A stretch of 64,000 nucleotides of DNA from Branchiostoma floridae. Its lineage: Eukaryota > Chordata > Leptocardii > Amphioxiformes > Branchiostomatidae. Of the stretch, positions 38,862-51,980 are shown piece by piece; positions within the stretch are counted from its first letter, which is position 1; each line of letters opens with the position of its first letter. Below the pieces are notes generated by a model. The model was given only the letters and a program-made list of their open reading frames with translations, was not told the DNA's origin and did no database searches. The position numbers and the translations under genes are program-made. Location: NCBI RefSeq assembly GCF_000003815.2, contig NC_049979.1:7395105-7459104 (forward strand), read 5' to 3'.

Positions 38862-39907
38862 CCCATTCAAAAATTCCTAATTTCCTTTAAAAGCTTAAAT
38901 GGATATCAAAACTGCTGGATATTGTCTATTATTACCGATATATGTATATATAAACATAAATAATAACAGAAAGTATTATATCAACGACAAATAATAGACC
39001 CAATTGGGCGGCCAACTTCAGCCTGGTCTAAAATCGGCTGCCTTACGGCTTGTAGAGCAATCTGCTACTTATCTAAACGTGGCCCATGAATTTTAAGACG
39101 AATTTAGATAGCGCATACCCCAACGTATTCAAAACAAATATCAAATCTTACGGGCCGAATTTAATTAATGAACTAGAGGGGAATTAACTAATAGGAAATA
39201 CCAAAACAAAGGGGGCGCAAAAATACGCTGCCATGAGGCTTGAAGAGCAATCTGCTACTTATCTAAAAGTGGTCCGTGAACTTTTAAGACGAATTTAGAT
39301 AGCTTATACCCCAACGTATTCAATGCAAGTATCAAATCTTACGGGTCGGATTTGATTGATGAACTAGAGGGTAGCTAACTGAGTTGAAGCAGTTTGGTCT
39401 ATAAGAAATCGGCACCGAGCTCTAGTTCATTTAATATATAAGCTATAAGCTCCTCTTAAATGTTAACGGGTTACGTTTAGATACGTAGCAGATTGCCCTA
39501 AAAGCCGTTTGGCAACCGATTTAGCCCCCCTTTACTCGGGTATTTCCTATTAGTTAATTCCCCTCTAGTTCATTAATTAAATCCGGCCCGTAGGATTTGA
39601 TACTTGTTTTGAATACGTAAGGGTTTGTGCTATCTAAATTAGTCTCAAAATTCACGGGCCACGTTTAGATAAAAAGTAGCAGATTGTTCTACAAGCCGTA
39701 TTGCAGCCGATTTTAGACCAGGCTGAAGTTGGCCGCCAATAGGGCCTATTATTTGTGCTTAATCGTTGATATAATACTTTCTGTTATTATTTATGCTTAT
39801 ACATGTATATACATATATTGGGTGGTAATAGACAATATCCAGCAGTTCCGTTGATATCCATTTAAGCTTTTAAAGGATATTAGGAATCATTAGTTTCTTC
39901 GAATGGG
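38862..39907. mobile_element. nested long palindromic element
   Basis: Arms of about 350-380 bases start CCCATTC at 38862 and end GAATGGG at 39907, and match over most of their length. For example GGCCAACTTCAGCCTGGTCT on the left appears as its complement at about 39712-39731, and TATCAACGACAAATAATAG as a near complement at about 39746. The left arm also holds a second, direct copy of an internal block (about 39030-39180 and 39230-39370: GCAATCTGCTACTTATCTAA, CTTACGGG.CG.ATTT, GAACTAGAGGG). No coding region. Confidence 0.75.
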
Positions 39908-39913
39908 CGTAAC

Positions 39914-39996
39914 GTCGGGAAAATTACACCGGCGCTCAAGAGGAGCAATTTTCCCGACTACTACTATATCTACGCGACTCAACCTTTGCTTGGAGT
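39914..39996 (+). repeat. dispersed repeat fragment (shared with 17.6 kb)
   Basis: CGGGAAAATTACACCGGCGC followed by GAGCAATTTTCCCGACTACT and a CGCGACTCAACCTTTGCTTG block. It begins a few bases after the nested palindrome ends and matches the minus-strand stretch at 17632-17690. Confidence 0.55.
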
Positions 39997-40195
39997 GTAG
40001 GAAAAGCGTAGAAGTGGAACAGATAGGGGTAAGCCGGGCCAAAGGAATACAGCTTTGCGACCTCAGGATGGATAGGTCGACCATTGGGCCAAATTCTTCC
40101 TTTTCAAGTGGGGTGCTTATGTGTCAAATGTAAAAAAAATCATGAGAGAGTGATGAAAATCATACTACATGTACTAGTATAGGCTAAGACCGGTC

Positions 40196-40894
40196 GACCC
40201 CGTTCACACTCAAAAAAATGAAGCGGCTTCAACGTCGAAGCCGCTTCAACGTGCAAGCCGCTTCAAAAAAATTACGTTCACACTCATTACAGACAATCCG
40301 ATTAATCGCACACAATCCAAGCTGATTGTGATTCCGTACCTGGACTCCAGGTACTTTTTGTACCACAATGTTCGTAGGTTTTCTAAAACCCACTCTTAAT
40401 AGTCTTATATCATGATCCAGAGAGAGATCTGTTCAAAGATATGCTTGTTTTTGTGTGATCCTTTTAGCTTGCTGTGGTTCCTCTCTCTTCGTGTGATAAA
40501 AAAAAAGCTTTGTTTGCTTCCCATTCCACTTGCCTTGACCCTACAGCGTTTGTTTCTTTCTATCCAGACATTATCATTGGGCACAAAAATTAGTAATGTG
40601 AGCAAACCTGTCAATGTGGCGTGTGTTCCTGCTCCCGCCGATACATGGATATATAACCTCCAACAGGGGGCAAATCGGAAATTTACATAGAATCTAGCCA
40701 CATTGCGTTCACACTCGCGATTTCAGCCAAGCGGCTTGTTCACAAGTGTCTCAAACTACCTCCCAGGGATGGATTGCAAACGAGCCGGATCGGTGAAAAT
40801 CCAAGCCGCTTGGAGCGTTCACACTCAAGAAAACGATCCGGATCAAGCGGCTTCGACGTTGAAGCCGCTTCATTTTTTTAGTGTGAACGGGGTC
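40196..40894. mobile_element. non-autonomous DNA transposon, 699 bp, GACCCCGTTCACACT ends
   Basis: Terminal inverted repeats GACCCCGTTCACACT followed by AAAAAAATGAAGCGGCTTCA and its complement at the right end. GTTCACACT recurs internally near 40267, 40705 and 40815, and AAGCCGCTT/AAGCGGCTT half-palindromes recur near both ends, as if serving as multiple binding sites. A TAA lies just outside the right end and near the left end, compatible with a 3-bp target duplication, but the left junction is unclear. A stretch at 40412-40690 is open on both strands with no known domain. Confidence 0.65.
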
Positions 40895-41532
40895 TAAGTT
40901 TTCTAAACGTTTCGCAAAACTGAAGTTCTAAGTTGTAGCAAATCGTCAATTTAATTAGGACAAGAACGCTCCGCAAACAGTCCCTTCACACTTTTGAGGA
41001 ACTGCGTACATATATGTGATGCTTTTGTCTACTACATGTATTATGCCAATACGCCATTTACGTCCATATCCCATTGTCGCTGTGAGCACACAGCTCGTTC
41101 GCTGTGAGCACACAGCTCGTTCGCTGAGCACACAGTCCCTTTTCTGCGTGAACACAGCTCGTTCGCTGTGAGCACACAGCTCGTTCGCTGAGCACGCAGT
41201 CCCTTTTCTGCGTGAACACAGCTCGTTCGCTGTGAGCACACAGCTCGTTCGCTGAGCACGCAGTCCCTTTTCTGCGTGAACACAGCTCGTTCGATGTGAG
41301 CACACAGCTCGTTCGCTGAGCACGCAGTCCCTTTTCTGCGTGAACACAGCTCGTTCGCTGTGAGCACACAGCTCGTTCGCTGAGCACGCAGCCCATTTTC
41401 TGCGTGAACACAGCTCGTTCGCTAAGCACGCAGCTGCTTTGCTGTGAGCACACAGCTGGTTCGCCGAGCACGCAGCCCCTTTGCTGTGAGCACACAGCTC
41501 CTTCGCTAAAACACGTTTTGACCCAATGGTCC

Positions 41533-44500
41533 TTCGTACCCATTGAACTATAACGTTACCACACGGTCCAACATCATCATGAGAAGTTATCCAAGAATCT
41601 TGCAATTGAGCCTTGTTGGATAAAGTACCGCAGGTTTTGGGAACGGCCTGTTGGATACACACAAACGTGTGTAGGTTCTTTGAGAAAACATCAAAACAGA
41701 TTCCCGAGAATTGAATGCCGTGACATTAAGATGGATGTGCCATACCGGCACAACAAACACCTTACTTCTATAAACACAAACAATCTCCATTGTCCAGCCC
41801 TCTCCGTGCCGATAGCCACTGAAAGATCTGGGTTGACGTATTGTAGCTGCCAGAAAACGGAAGGAACGTCGTGAAAGTTGTGCATTATAACTGCGACAAC
41901 GATGTCGCGACGGTTAAGCTCATGTTTGTTGTCAAACACAGGAGTTCTGAATTGGAACGGAAGAATTGATGATTACAAATCCGACGGAAATAAAGGTTGG
42001 CCAGAAAAGTTCCACTAAAGGAAAAAAAGACGAAAACACGAGTCACAAAGCTTGTACAAGATTTCCCACCGGGACGTGCTAGTTACAGTCATTTCCGAGG
42101 ACAGGCCATGTAAAAAAGGCCATGAATAAGAAAGGATGGTTGGTCCAGGTATCTTCGCTCTTTTTGCAGCTGCAAGTTTGAAAATACACAGGCCTGCAGG
42201 TCTGCATGTCAGCGGTGCCGGGTATCACAGCGCTGTTCCATCGTCAGAACTCCCTGGACGGAAAAGTTTCGCTGTCAACGCAACTGGCATGTCCGACTTC
42301 ATACTTAGAAAAGCACATTAAACATGCCAAATTGATCATGAATAATCATGATATTAGAACTATGAGTTATCCATTTTTAAAGCCAATAAATCCAGATAAC
42401 AGCCATGCTGAGTACAATAAATATGTCTAAATCTAACTGTCCTCAGTAGCTAAGAGATATTTGTTTATTTCCAGCCTGTTTTTCTGCACCAGTAGTGTCT
42501 TACTAAGGTACCCATTCATCCTCTGCAGATCCATATCTTAACATTTTTGACATCCTCTGGCTGACAGCGGACTTCAGTTCAGCACCGCTGCTGGTAAACA
42601 GGCGCTTCTCAGAAACATCGTGTTTACCCAACTTGGACCAGTGAAAATGCAGCACAAGAAGTCATAAAAGCTTTTAAAAAGTCCGATTATTAAAAAAAAA
42701 ATCAATAATGGAGCTTTAAATGTTTCATTGCTTTATAGATTCAGGGTGTAGATTGTTGGATTACAAAAATTTCCAATTATGAAAAAACTTTCGCTGTACT
42801 AATGAAGCTGTAAATGTTTCATCGCGTTACAAATTAAGGGTATACCATTTGTTGGTATTTCTAGAAAAAGGTTAACGATTTGCAGATGTTATAGGCCTGG
42901 TTGTTTTATAAACGCTAGTATCAATCGCCACTTTCACTATCTTGACTGACAGCCAACGAAGAGCAGACCTCTCTTGGGTTTCTGTAAACTTCATTTTGTT
43001 ATCTGTTCTCCTAAGAGGCCAGTCCAGGTTGGGTCTGCACCTCATCCTGTGATCTACACAAGTTAATCATAGGAGTGTTGTCTTACATAGGGGAGCTGCA
43101 CCTGTACACCGTGCCTACATCGTAGTACATGGTGGTCATTACTACAGACACATTCCTGACAGCTGCACGCGGTCTCCCCAAGGGAGATTAGAAGCCAGAG
43201 CAGAAAGGAAATGCTAGCTTTCCCTGCTCAATAATATTTTCAAACCTGCATAAGAGCTGGGACTGGACGGATGCCAGTGTGGGGAAATCCACAAGTATTC
43301 CATCAATCCCAAACACATTATGGACAGGAATGGAAACAACCATGTGGCAACTTGAACTACCATAACCTTACCAGAGAGGCGTCACTGTCTGAGTACGACA
43401 ACAAGTTCTACTGGACCTTTGCAGTTGAAGGCTATCATATAAGTCACACCCTTTTCATTATTTGGGTCTAGACTTCTTGGATAGCAGCACAAATGACATT
43501 TGGGTATCATATTCCCATTTGTTGACCACTATCTCTATCCCAACAACAAAGAAATAAAATGTGCTTATTAGTATTGCATGTACATGACAAATGAAACTTG
43601 CATCGTCCTTGATTTAATTTGCTTCTTTGATAACCAAGGATGTTACATAACACTTTAATAATTCATAAAAAAGAGTCTAATTACAAACATGTACAACAGT
43701 CAGCAATGTTGATGGTTGAAGCCTGCATTTGGAAACATTGTGGGTTGATCTGTGCTCTCCTGATTGTTGTGTCTATAAGTGTCATGTTCAATCAACCTTC
43801 ACAGCAAAGTTGGTAGTACCGGTACATAGCTTAATAGTATTACTTTGCTGGATGCTCTGTTCAGCTGTGTTTAATTGAACACCTCATCGTGACCTTACTC
43901 ATCCTTCTACAGATTTCTACATGTAAATGGTGCCGCCAACATTTAATAATAGTAGTACTTGTATCATAAAAACTGCATGACTATTGTAATTCTTCAATCT
44001 TACATTGGTAAGGCAACTGCTAGGTCTTCACATTCTATCAATACACATTCTACACAATGACCTCTAAGCTCCAATGCAACATTTAAAATTTAATTAGTGC
44101 TATGCTAGACCACTGTATTAGGAAATGATGAAAGCCTATTCAATGTTCATCATGTCCCTTTTGGGTTGAAACAGGTAGTCAGAAATACTTCTGCAGCATT
44201 ATATCTTTAAGTAGTATCAAACTGAACTTTCAATTGGCATCTGAAACAAAGCAATATCATTTTTCTTCCATTGGGTAAAAGAAAAGCAAATCAAACATTT
44301 CTTCCCAGTAGTTGCATGTCAGATGCCAGCCCTATAGTTAGCTGGATGTCCAACATCCTTAATTACTGTACTGTAGAAGACAATACAACACAATGTAATC
44401 ATACAATATGAGACATGAACATGACATTGTCATTTTATACAGGTCTGCACTAAACATATTTCTCACTCAGAACCTAACCCTTGGATCAGAAGTAAGCCAC

Positions 44501-45366
44501 ATTTGTGCATTTATTGTTACATGGATACACTCATTCAAGTTAATTTGCTAATGGACCTCTTGGGCTGGAATATACTGTATGAAGATTGTTATCAGGCAGC
44601 AAATCTCATTCATCATCAGAGCATCTGACAACAGAGGCTAAATAACTATACATTTGCATAGTCCCAGACATGTATTACTTGGGACAAACATGATTCAAAA
44701 CATGCATACTTACAATCAAGAGGTGGAGATTTTTCCTCATCGTAAGAATCTTCTCCTGAAATTGTTGCTTTAACATGATTCCAGTCAGAATCATACTCAT
44801 TTCTTTAGTAAATATACATGTAACAATGCAGTTTCACTACCTTAATATCCTGAGCAACCAATCTCCAAACAGATGTTGGGATAATAGCATAATTTTCTGA
44901 ATTGCCTTTTTTGAAACTTTGACATTACTCTACCACCAGAGTGTAGTGGGCTCTTATGACTGGTCAGAAAAGTTAACAGTTTTCCATTGATGATCATTAT
45001 TCTTAACTGAAGCAACAACTATACCAGAATTCTACAGTGTCCATTGTAGCATTGTAGCATGGACAACATCTGAAATTGCTTTTAACCTTACTGACTCTGT
45101 CACTTGTGCTTCAATCTCTCACATTCCCTTATAAAATTTGCAATCCACTGAACAAGTAAAAACGTGTAAATGAATTGTCATGAAGGATGAGGAAAAGGAA
45201 ACATATTAAAAACACAAGTATCCAGGATCGGTGCACGCCCCAACAGTGTAACAGTACTGCAGCAGCTTTTACATAATGCCAGTTTGGTCAAGAGTTGGGG
45301 AAATAAAAATCAGTAAAAGAAAATTGCACACGGCTATTATAAAACAAAATAACAAAATGTACAGCA
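41533..45366. other. intergenic, AT-rich; no gene seen
   Basis: No recognisable exon. The right end presumably includes the TMX1 3' UTR, since TMX1 is read towards this region; a plus-strand TTTATT near 44510 would be an AATAAA on the minus strand, but it is far from the stop codon. Confidence 0.4.
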
Positions 45367-48300
45367 TTATTCAGCTGTTGCCTTCACTCTCCTTTTCCTG
45401 ATGTTGGCATCATTGTCCTCTTCTGCATCCCCCTCCTCTGCCTCCTCCATCTCTTCCTCCTCCTCATCTTCCTCCTCCTGGTCCTCTGTGGGTGGTCTGT
45501 CATCCCGCCTTACCTTCGTGGGGGGCATCTCCATCTGGACCGGTTCATAGAAGCCTTTAGGTGGGGCTGCTGGGCACAGACAGTCGGTGATGAAGACCAG
45601 CACCTGGAACAACAACAACGACAGGTGATGAAAGTACAGCCCATCCAGAGGGAGCAACTGGGATGTGTGAAGTAAATGTTTCTTGTGTACACCATTCACA
45701 GTAACACTTGTGTTATCATAACATTATATGGCCACGCCCGGACTCACAAGGGTGACTGATACCGAAAATTCCAAAGTCATGGTCTTCATCGACATCCGAT
45801 GGACAAACATCATCATCATCATCATCAGGAGGACCATGACACACCGCCACACATGCTGCTAAGTGTTCACAGTAATTGGTTTAATGCTTTCTTATTTGTT
45901 GACTGCTCTTCTGACTGACTTTACTGGTCACCAATACAAAAGTCCAGCATAATTAGACAGGTTCTTAGCAGGACAATATAAGCCAAAAATCACTTTTGTC
46001 TGTTTCCTGTTCAAGATGTTAGAATTCTTTGCGACAGAAAAACACACACACAGACTCTCTTTATGTGACTTGAAGTGAAATACTTTCAGAGATGACTTGT
46101 TTTGACCACTACAAATACTTAACGCACAATGAGTAGGCAAACTACAAACCTCAAGATTAGTCTTTGTGCCAGGCTAATTTGGAGTAGAGTGCCAACTCAG
46201 GGAGTGGGGCATACGTACTGTTGCTATCCCTGTCTATTGGTTTGCTATCACCTCACACTGGGTGTCAGTCATTCATGCAACAGTGCAAAGTACATTGTAT
46301 CCTTTGAATGTTTCTTTATTCTAGTGGTACTGTCTTCTGTGAAAAGCATTTAAGTTTGTCATTGAGGAAGTCACGTTTAAATGTTTGCTTGCAATGTATG
46401 TGTGATGGGGAAAGTGTGACCAATGACAGTGTTCTGTTACAGAGTAAAAAGGGACTCTGGCAGTAATGGCCATACACTACAGGAAATAAAAAAATGGTAA
46501 GAAAATACGGACAACTGACTTTGTGGTACATATGTATTTAGCTGGATTGAAAAAAAAGTAAACATCTGTGTGCTTGTATAATTTGTTTGCATGTACATTT
46601 GCATTTCACAATTAATTGTGCATGAATATGACTAGAATCAAATAAGATAGTAAGCTGTTTTGGCATTGTTGTTGCATCCTAAAGTTGACCTTTCAAAAAT
46701 AATTTCCCCCAAGTACCCATCCTTGACACACTCTTTGATTTCCTAAGAGGTATTTTTCTGCGATGACTACTGGGGAGAATTGCTCACATGAAAACATGAA
46801 AGCACTTGAAACACTGTGAGGTTCAAAAGACAGTGTTGGTCACTTCTGGCTGCTATTCTGTCATGTATACCTGAGTTTACACATCATTAACTGCATCACT
46901 TTGAACCTCGCGGTAGGAGGTCAGGGGCAGCTCACACTGTACACAACACACGCAGTCGTGGGCAATTCCAAGTACAAAGTACTTAATGAGGGATTGAAAG
47001 GAGGGTTGAATGGGGATGTTGTGTAAGTAAAAGCTTTCAAGTTGTCACGTCATTTATCACCACACCCTTACCTCCCCTGACGGTAACTTGTGTAATAGGA
47101 AACCCCAGGGTCAACTGCACACTGTCACACACACTAGCATGGGGATGTGCACTACTGACAAAAATGGTTCTCAGCTCAGTAGAAAAGGAATACTTGTAAT
47201 GGCTCATTATGATGGCTCTTACTTATGATACATTCTTTTTTAGGAATGGAAAAGCTGTCATCATATGGTCAAGACAGGCAATCTACGGAACCAAAAAATA
47301 CTTCTATTGACAACCTTCTGTACCCTTCCATGTGTGGTTCAATATTCTAATTTTTCATGAGGCAATATAGCTTTTAAGATTCTATCTATAAGATTCAGGA
47401 CTATTTGTAAAAATTTACTTTCTTCATTAAACTTTAAGTTAATCACGATAATTTGTATTAGAATTCTTAAGCGCTGGTCTGCATGTGACATTTGACTACA
47501 GGACCTTTGCAAGTTTAAATGTTTTCAAAACAAAGAAAGACCTTGCCTGGTGGTACAGGCCACAGTAGTTCACACATGATCATCTTACTACCATGAATTT
47601 GCATGCCTCTGTGTTTCACTAGAATATGACATGTATTTGCTATTGTAACATATTCATGCACACAGTCAACTCCGACTCTTGCTGGTGACACAAGTTCTGA
47701 GTTTGGATAATCACATCTTTACATGTTAATACAAAGATATTACAAACAAGTGGGCAATGACAACTCACCATTCCTATGAGAAGACCTGCGACAATTGTGA
47801 CAGCAGCAAATAGACAATAGGAGCCCCACACAGGTATACCGTAGTCCTCTGTGATGCTGGTATGTATGGTCTGCCGATGAAACAGAGGAGCAGCGTGAAC
47901 AATGCGGGCAGAAACTACAGGAGAGACAGAAGAACAGCGCACAGGAGCAGGAGCTAGTCAATACTCTGTGCTGGGATGCTACTTTGCTAGGGACTGCAGA
48001 CAGAAGCACAAATCTAACGACCGATTAACCATTCTTTTTTTAATGTTGTTGGCTAGACTTGCAGCATTTTAGTTCCGATGCTTGTATTATTTAGAGTTTA
48101 GTGACAAGGGATGATTTGGGGATTTTTCTGAGTTTAATGATTTTATCTGAGCATCGATATGAGCACACATTGATGGCATTAGCATAAACATTAGAAGGAA
48201 GGGCTGAACATTCAGACAATGGTGAGGAGCAATCTAACAAAGAGCACAGTGTTGGATGCCATAACCTGACCTGTTTAACCACACCCTCTTGCAGTTTTAT

Positions 48301-51300
48301 AAGAAACTGCAAGGGCCCTGTGACCCTGTGGCCAGAGAATGCTGTATACTTCTAGTACATACAACTCTTGAAGTCCCATCCTTCCCTAAAGCTCAACTGC
48401 CATCCTGTCTTATACCTCTCAGCTGACTTTTGAAAGTATGTAAATACTCAAGTATCGTATTCTATAACATTACATTCTGTTATGTTACAAAGCACACAAG
48501 AAATGTAAGGAAAAGTTTAAACATACTGACCCTGACAGCCATTGAGATCTTAAAAAGCCAAGACACACAGGACATGCTGTGGAAAAGACATACAAGTTAA
48601 CATCAGTATCAATAACTTTAAAACCAATGAAATACACATGCAATGTACTAGTATGTACAGCTCATTTTAAAATATTTTAGCCTGCACATTTTATCCATGA
48701 TAAGACATTAAACGATTTGATACTATGATAGATAAATGAGGAAAAATCTACATACAGAAATGAGTTGGGAGCCTTCCAGGACTCGACAGGCTCCACATTT
48801 TCCCACTTCTTATCATCCACGAAGCTGATGAAGTCGTCCTTGGTGCGAGAGCCTGTGTATTTACGGAACTCCCCATCCAGCACACTATGTGGGTGGAGAA
48901 TGTGAGAGACAATTGCAGCTAAAGTATCAAGGATGTTTCATTTGATGAAAGCAAAGAGTGTCATGTTTGTATGAATTCTTCAGATGGAAGGAAGCACAGA
49001 CAAAGACATATACATGGAAATACAGAACACCAATTGGTAATGAGACAACAGTGAATTTGTCCTTTCATATGAATTTGAAATATCAGGAAGGACAATTGAA
49101 ACCTGAGCAACAAAAGATAACACAGAACATATCATACTGACATATATGCTGCATAAGCCTCAGGGATACTTACTGGTAGATGGTTGGCAGAGAAGTAACA
49201 CCAAACCTGCCACTTAGTCCTGTAAAATACAAACATACATCATGAAGAAACACATCCACGATCATAGTCATACATTATCTTTTCTCAGCTTCATGCTTAG
49301 GGTCATGGCACCAACTGACAATGTACAAATTATCAAGAGGGGATATGCAAGTCAGAATTAGACATGACACAAGTGGTCAGAGTAAATGACTCCAAGTATG
49401 AGGTAGTTTATGATTAGAAGTCAGCTCAGGTAATCAATTAGGTACAGGTCCAAAATACTGGAACACAGGTGTACTGTATAGGACCTGTATCTAATTAGTG
49501 CAAGCCAGGCAGGATAACAGGTCAGAGGATGGCCACTTTGAAAAATAAAATTACTGTGAAATTGCCATAGCAGTCTCTGAGCCCCAGTGAGGGAAAAAAC
49601 AACAATTTTGTAAGGGTCAAATTTTTGTTGCATCATGTGTCTACCATAATTAAACACATTTATCTGTTCAAACATGCTTTTATCCTTATTGATGATTGCC
49701 TTTTAGTTTTCCTTGAACAAGTAGGTCAGGTACAGGTTCAGGTTCAGGTCCGGACCTGTACCTAAACCTATGTACTAGTACCTGTAAATTTATAAATTTG
49801 TTTAGGTACACATCTGTAATGAGGAGTTACACTAGTAGGTCTCTGTGCCTCACCTGCCTCCTCTGTCACATCCACCTTGCCCACCTGGATCTCCAGGTCC
49901 TCTCCCCAGTCTGCAAACTCCTCCCAGGTGGACTGAAGGTTACGGCAGGCCGGGCACCAGGGGGCGTAGCTGCAACACACGGCAGGTGTTAGAGAACATG
50001 TAAATACTGTTCAGGGAAAGCAGTGGAAGATTATCTACAATTATATGTCAATGTTCAATTCCAAAAGAAGCAAATTTTTTCTTGAAATCCACAAAACTTT
50101 CCCAAGCTTTTCTCACCTTACTGTCCAAGAAAATACAACATTCTTGCTTAAGTCATCCAAACCCTTTATTAGTTTTATACATGTATATGAAAATGGACTA
50201 TATTGGACAATTCATCTCCCACTGCATGCGGAAAATAAGTCAACACACCCATCAAATAGCTTAGTAGAAATAGATTTAGATTAGACGTTATTTCCCTTTG
50301 TATTAATCTATAAGTTTCATTATCCTTCTCTTATTAGTATACACTATACAACTATGTATACCACTGCTTTACTTTGTTTGCAATTAGCCCATGGGCATGA
50401 ACTTGCAATAAAGATTATTATTATTATCATTATTATTATTATTAATGGTCTATTGTATCACCATGTAGATGTGTATTCAACAAGGGTATGTATGCAACAA
50501 ACTCTTTTTTCCACTGGTTCTAACTTCTATCGGACACCTTGGTGTCTACTACATGAAGTTGTAATCTGCATCCATATAAACTTTTCCCTATGTGTTTTCT
50601 GTACCAGGGCAACATTATGGTCATTTTGGAATATGTACTTAGTTTCTCATTTAGGTCATTGACTCGTTCAGCCTGATTTTGGCATTTACATGGCGGAGCA
50701 ATTGGTAGTAACAGTGTTCAAGATTGAACTAGGTGTATACTAAAATGTAGACAATATCTAAATCAATCAGACCTGAACAATAAATCTTTACTTTTTATTG
50801 CAGACTGTTTTTTTAATTGCACACAAAATCATTTGAACCCCTGAAATATTGAGAGTATATTGAATTATTAGTCTATCCTATCAAGCACTGAATCTAATCA
50901 ATGTTACATGAATTATTCATTACATTGCCAAATTCTCTTTGATCTTATCACAACAATCAAACATCCAATATCTTTCATGCAAATTTCAATCCTTTTGAGC
51001 AGTAATGGCAAAGCTTTCTGCATAGCACCTTCCTCCAAGGAGGTTAGACCTCCTTGCTTCCTCTATACAATTGATACATATAGAATACAACACGGTGTAT
51101 TCCGTATCACCCGAGGTATCAGCCCACTGGTGGCGGAATAAATGTAGGAATGACAATAATAACAAGATGCCTTGCTCAATTGCACTGTATGGTGATGTAA
51201 CGTTACATTATTTTCGTCACTTGCAATTGGGTTTCAGGCATACATTTGCAAATTATAAAAGTTCTTTAATATCATTACAAGGTGTAAGTAACTGCTATTG

Positions 51301-51980
51301 TAACACTGAACTTCCTCATACAGTTCTGTTACTGCTGTAAAACCTGTAATGTTATATTACATTGTTACATTGTTATGTTACATCAAGGAAGGTTACAAGT
51401 TGCAAGTACAACTCACAACAAGCAAATATTATTATGACTGTCTGTATACTGATGTCATGGTTTGTTGCTAGTATCTGTGACCTTGCATGTATACTTCATA
51501 TTTTCCCTAGACGTCTATCTGCTGCCTACATACGTAACCCTTTAGCCGTTTGGGCTGATAAAACGGGAAATCGTTCAAGTTTGCAAGCCATAAAAATACA
51601 CGGGCTACACTTTTATTAAACGGTACGACACTGATTTTCATATTAGAATAATTATTGCATACACAGTAACACAAACAATAAATGTATATGGCTTAAACAA
51701 CTCGATACAAATGGTGCTTTACTTTTCAAATGCCCTGTACATGCTGTAATAAATTCGTAACGTTATGTGTTAAAGTGTGGGAGGGGGGCAACACAACAAT
51801 CTAGGCCACTTACAATTCTACCATCCATTCCCCCTCCAGCATGGACGCCCAGTTGTCTTCCGTCAGAATAACCACGTTTCTCTTGGCAGCGCCACAAACG
51901 AGAAGTTGAGCGGCGAAAAGGAGGACGTAAATCGCCATGAGGAAGGGCGGGCGAGCGTTTTCTTTCCTGATCGCCGCCAT
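45367..51980 (-). CDS. TMX1: thioredoxin-related transmembrane protein 1
   Basis: Seven exons: 51980-51814, 49969-49854, 49219-49174, 48884-48756, 48576-48531, 47870-47769, 45603-45367 (stop TAA). All have GT/AG sites and compatible phases and join to 280 codons, the same length as human TMX1. TMX1 is an ER membrane protein disulfide isomerase that acts on membrane-bound client proteins. Visible features are a signal peptide (about 1-31, LLFAAQLLVCG), a thioredoxin domain with active site W-C61-P-A-C64 and cis-Pro106 (SLPTIY), and one membrane segment at about 184-208. The palmitoylation-type D-C-L-C-P follows at 209-213, then a cytosolic tail rich in E/D ending RKRRVKATAE. The start is the ATG that opens the signal peptide (GGGAAAAAATGGCG); the frame stays open upstream but reads as non-coding. 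It lies about 1.3 kb downstream of MED6 on the same strand. Confidence 0.96.
45809..45828. repeat. (ATC)n microsatellite
   Basis: Run of CATCATCATCATCATCATCA in the last intron of TMX1. Confidence 0.8.
49425..49770. repeat. inverted repeat pair in a TMX1 intron (possible MITE)
   Basis: TTAGGTACAGGTCC at about 49438 faces GGACCTGTACCTAAACC at about 49752. Additional GGACCTGTATCTAATTA (about 49480) and CAGGTTCAGGTTCAGGTCC motifs lie between. The arms are short and redundant, so the element boundaries are uncertain. Confidence 0.4.
50390..50446 (+). repeat. LINE 3' tail with (ATT)n
   Basis: GGGCATGAACTTGCAATAAAG running into ATTATTATTATTATCATTATT. A polyadenylation signal followed by a simple repeat is the usual end of CR1/L2-like LINEs. 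Lies in the first intron of TMX1; no upstream coding part was found. Confidence 0.5.

Larger units (their letters stand above)
38465..41532. mobile_element. large foldback element with inverted minisatellite arms
   Basis: The ends are inverted repeats (GGACCATTGG.TCAAAACGTG then TTTTAG on the left at 38465; the complement ends at 41532). Inside each end lies a tandem array, 38490-38780 on the left and 41078-41515 on the right, in opposite orientation. Both are built from GAACGAGCTGTGTGCTCA and TTCACGCAGAAAAGGGGCTG modules. Long terminal arms made of tandem repeats recall Foldback/Galileo-type DNA elements; that is an analogy, not a proven assignment. Two other inverted-repeat structures, 38862-39907 and 40196-40894, lie inside. 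No transposase gene is visible. Confidence 0.75.

Noticed and set aside
40955-41662. Long Cys/Ser/Arg-rich minus-strand reading frames (up to 235 codons), and similar plus-strand frames at 38212-38858
   Set aside because: They come from the tandem minisatellite of the foldback element and are open in all three frames of the same strand, so they are not evidence of a protein.
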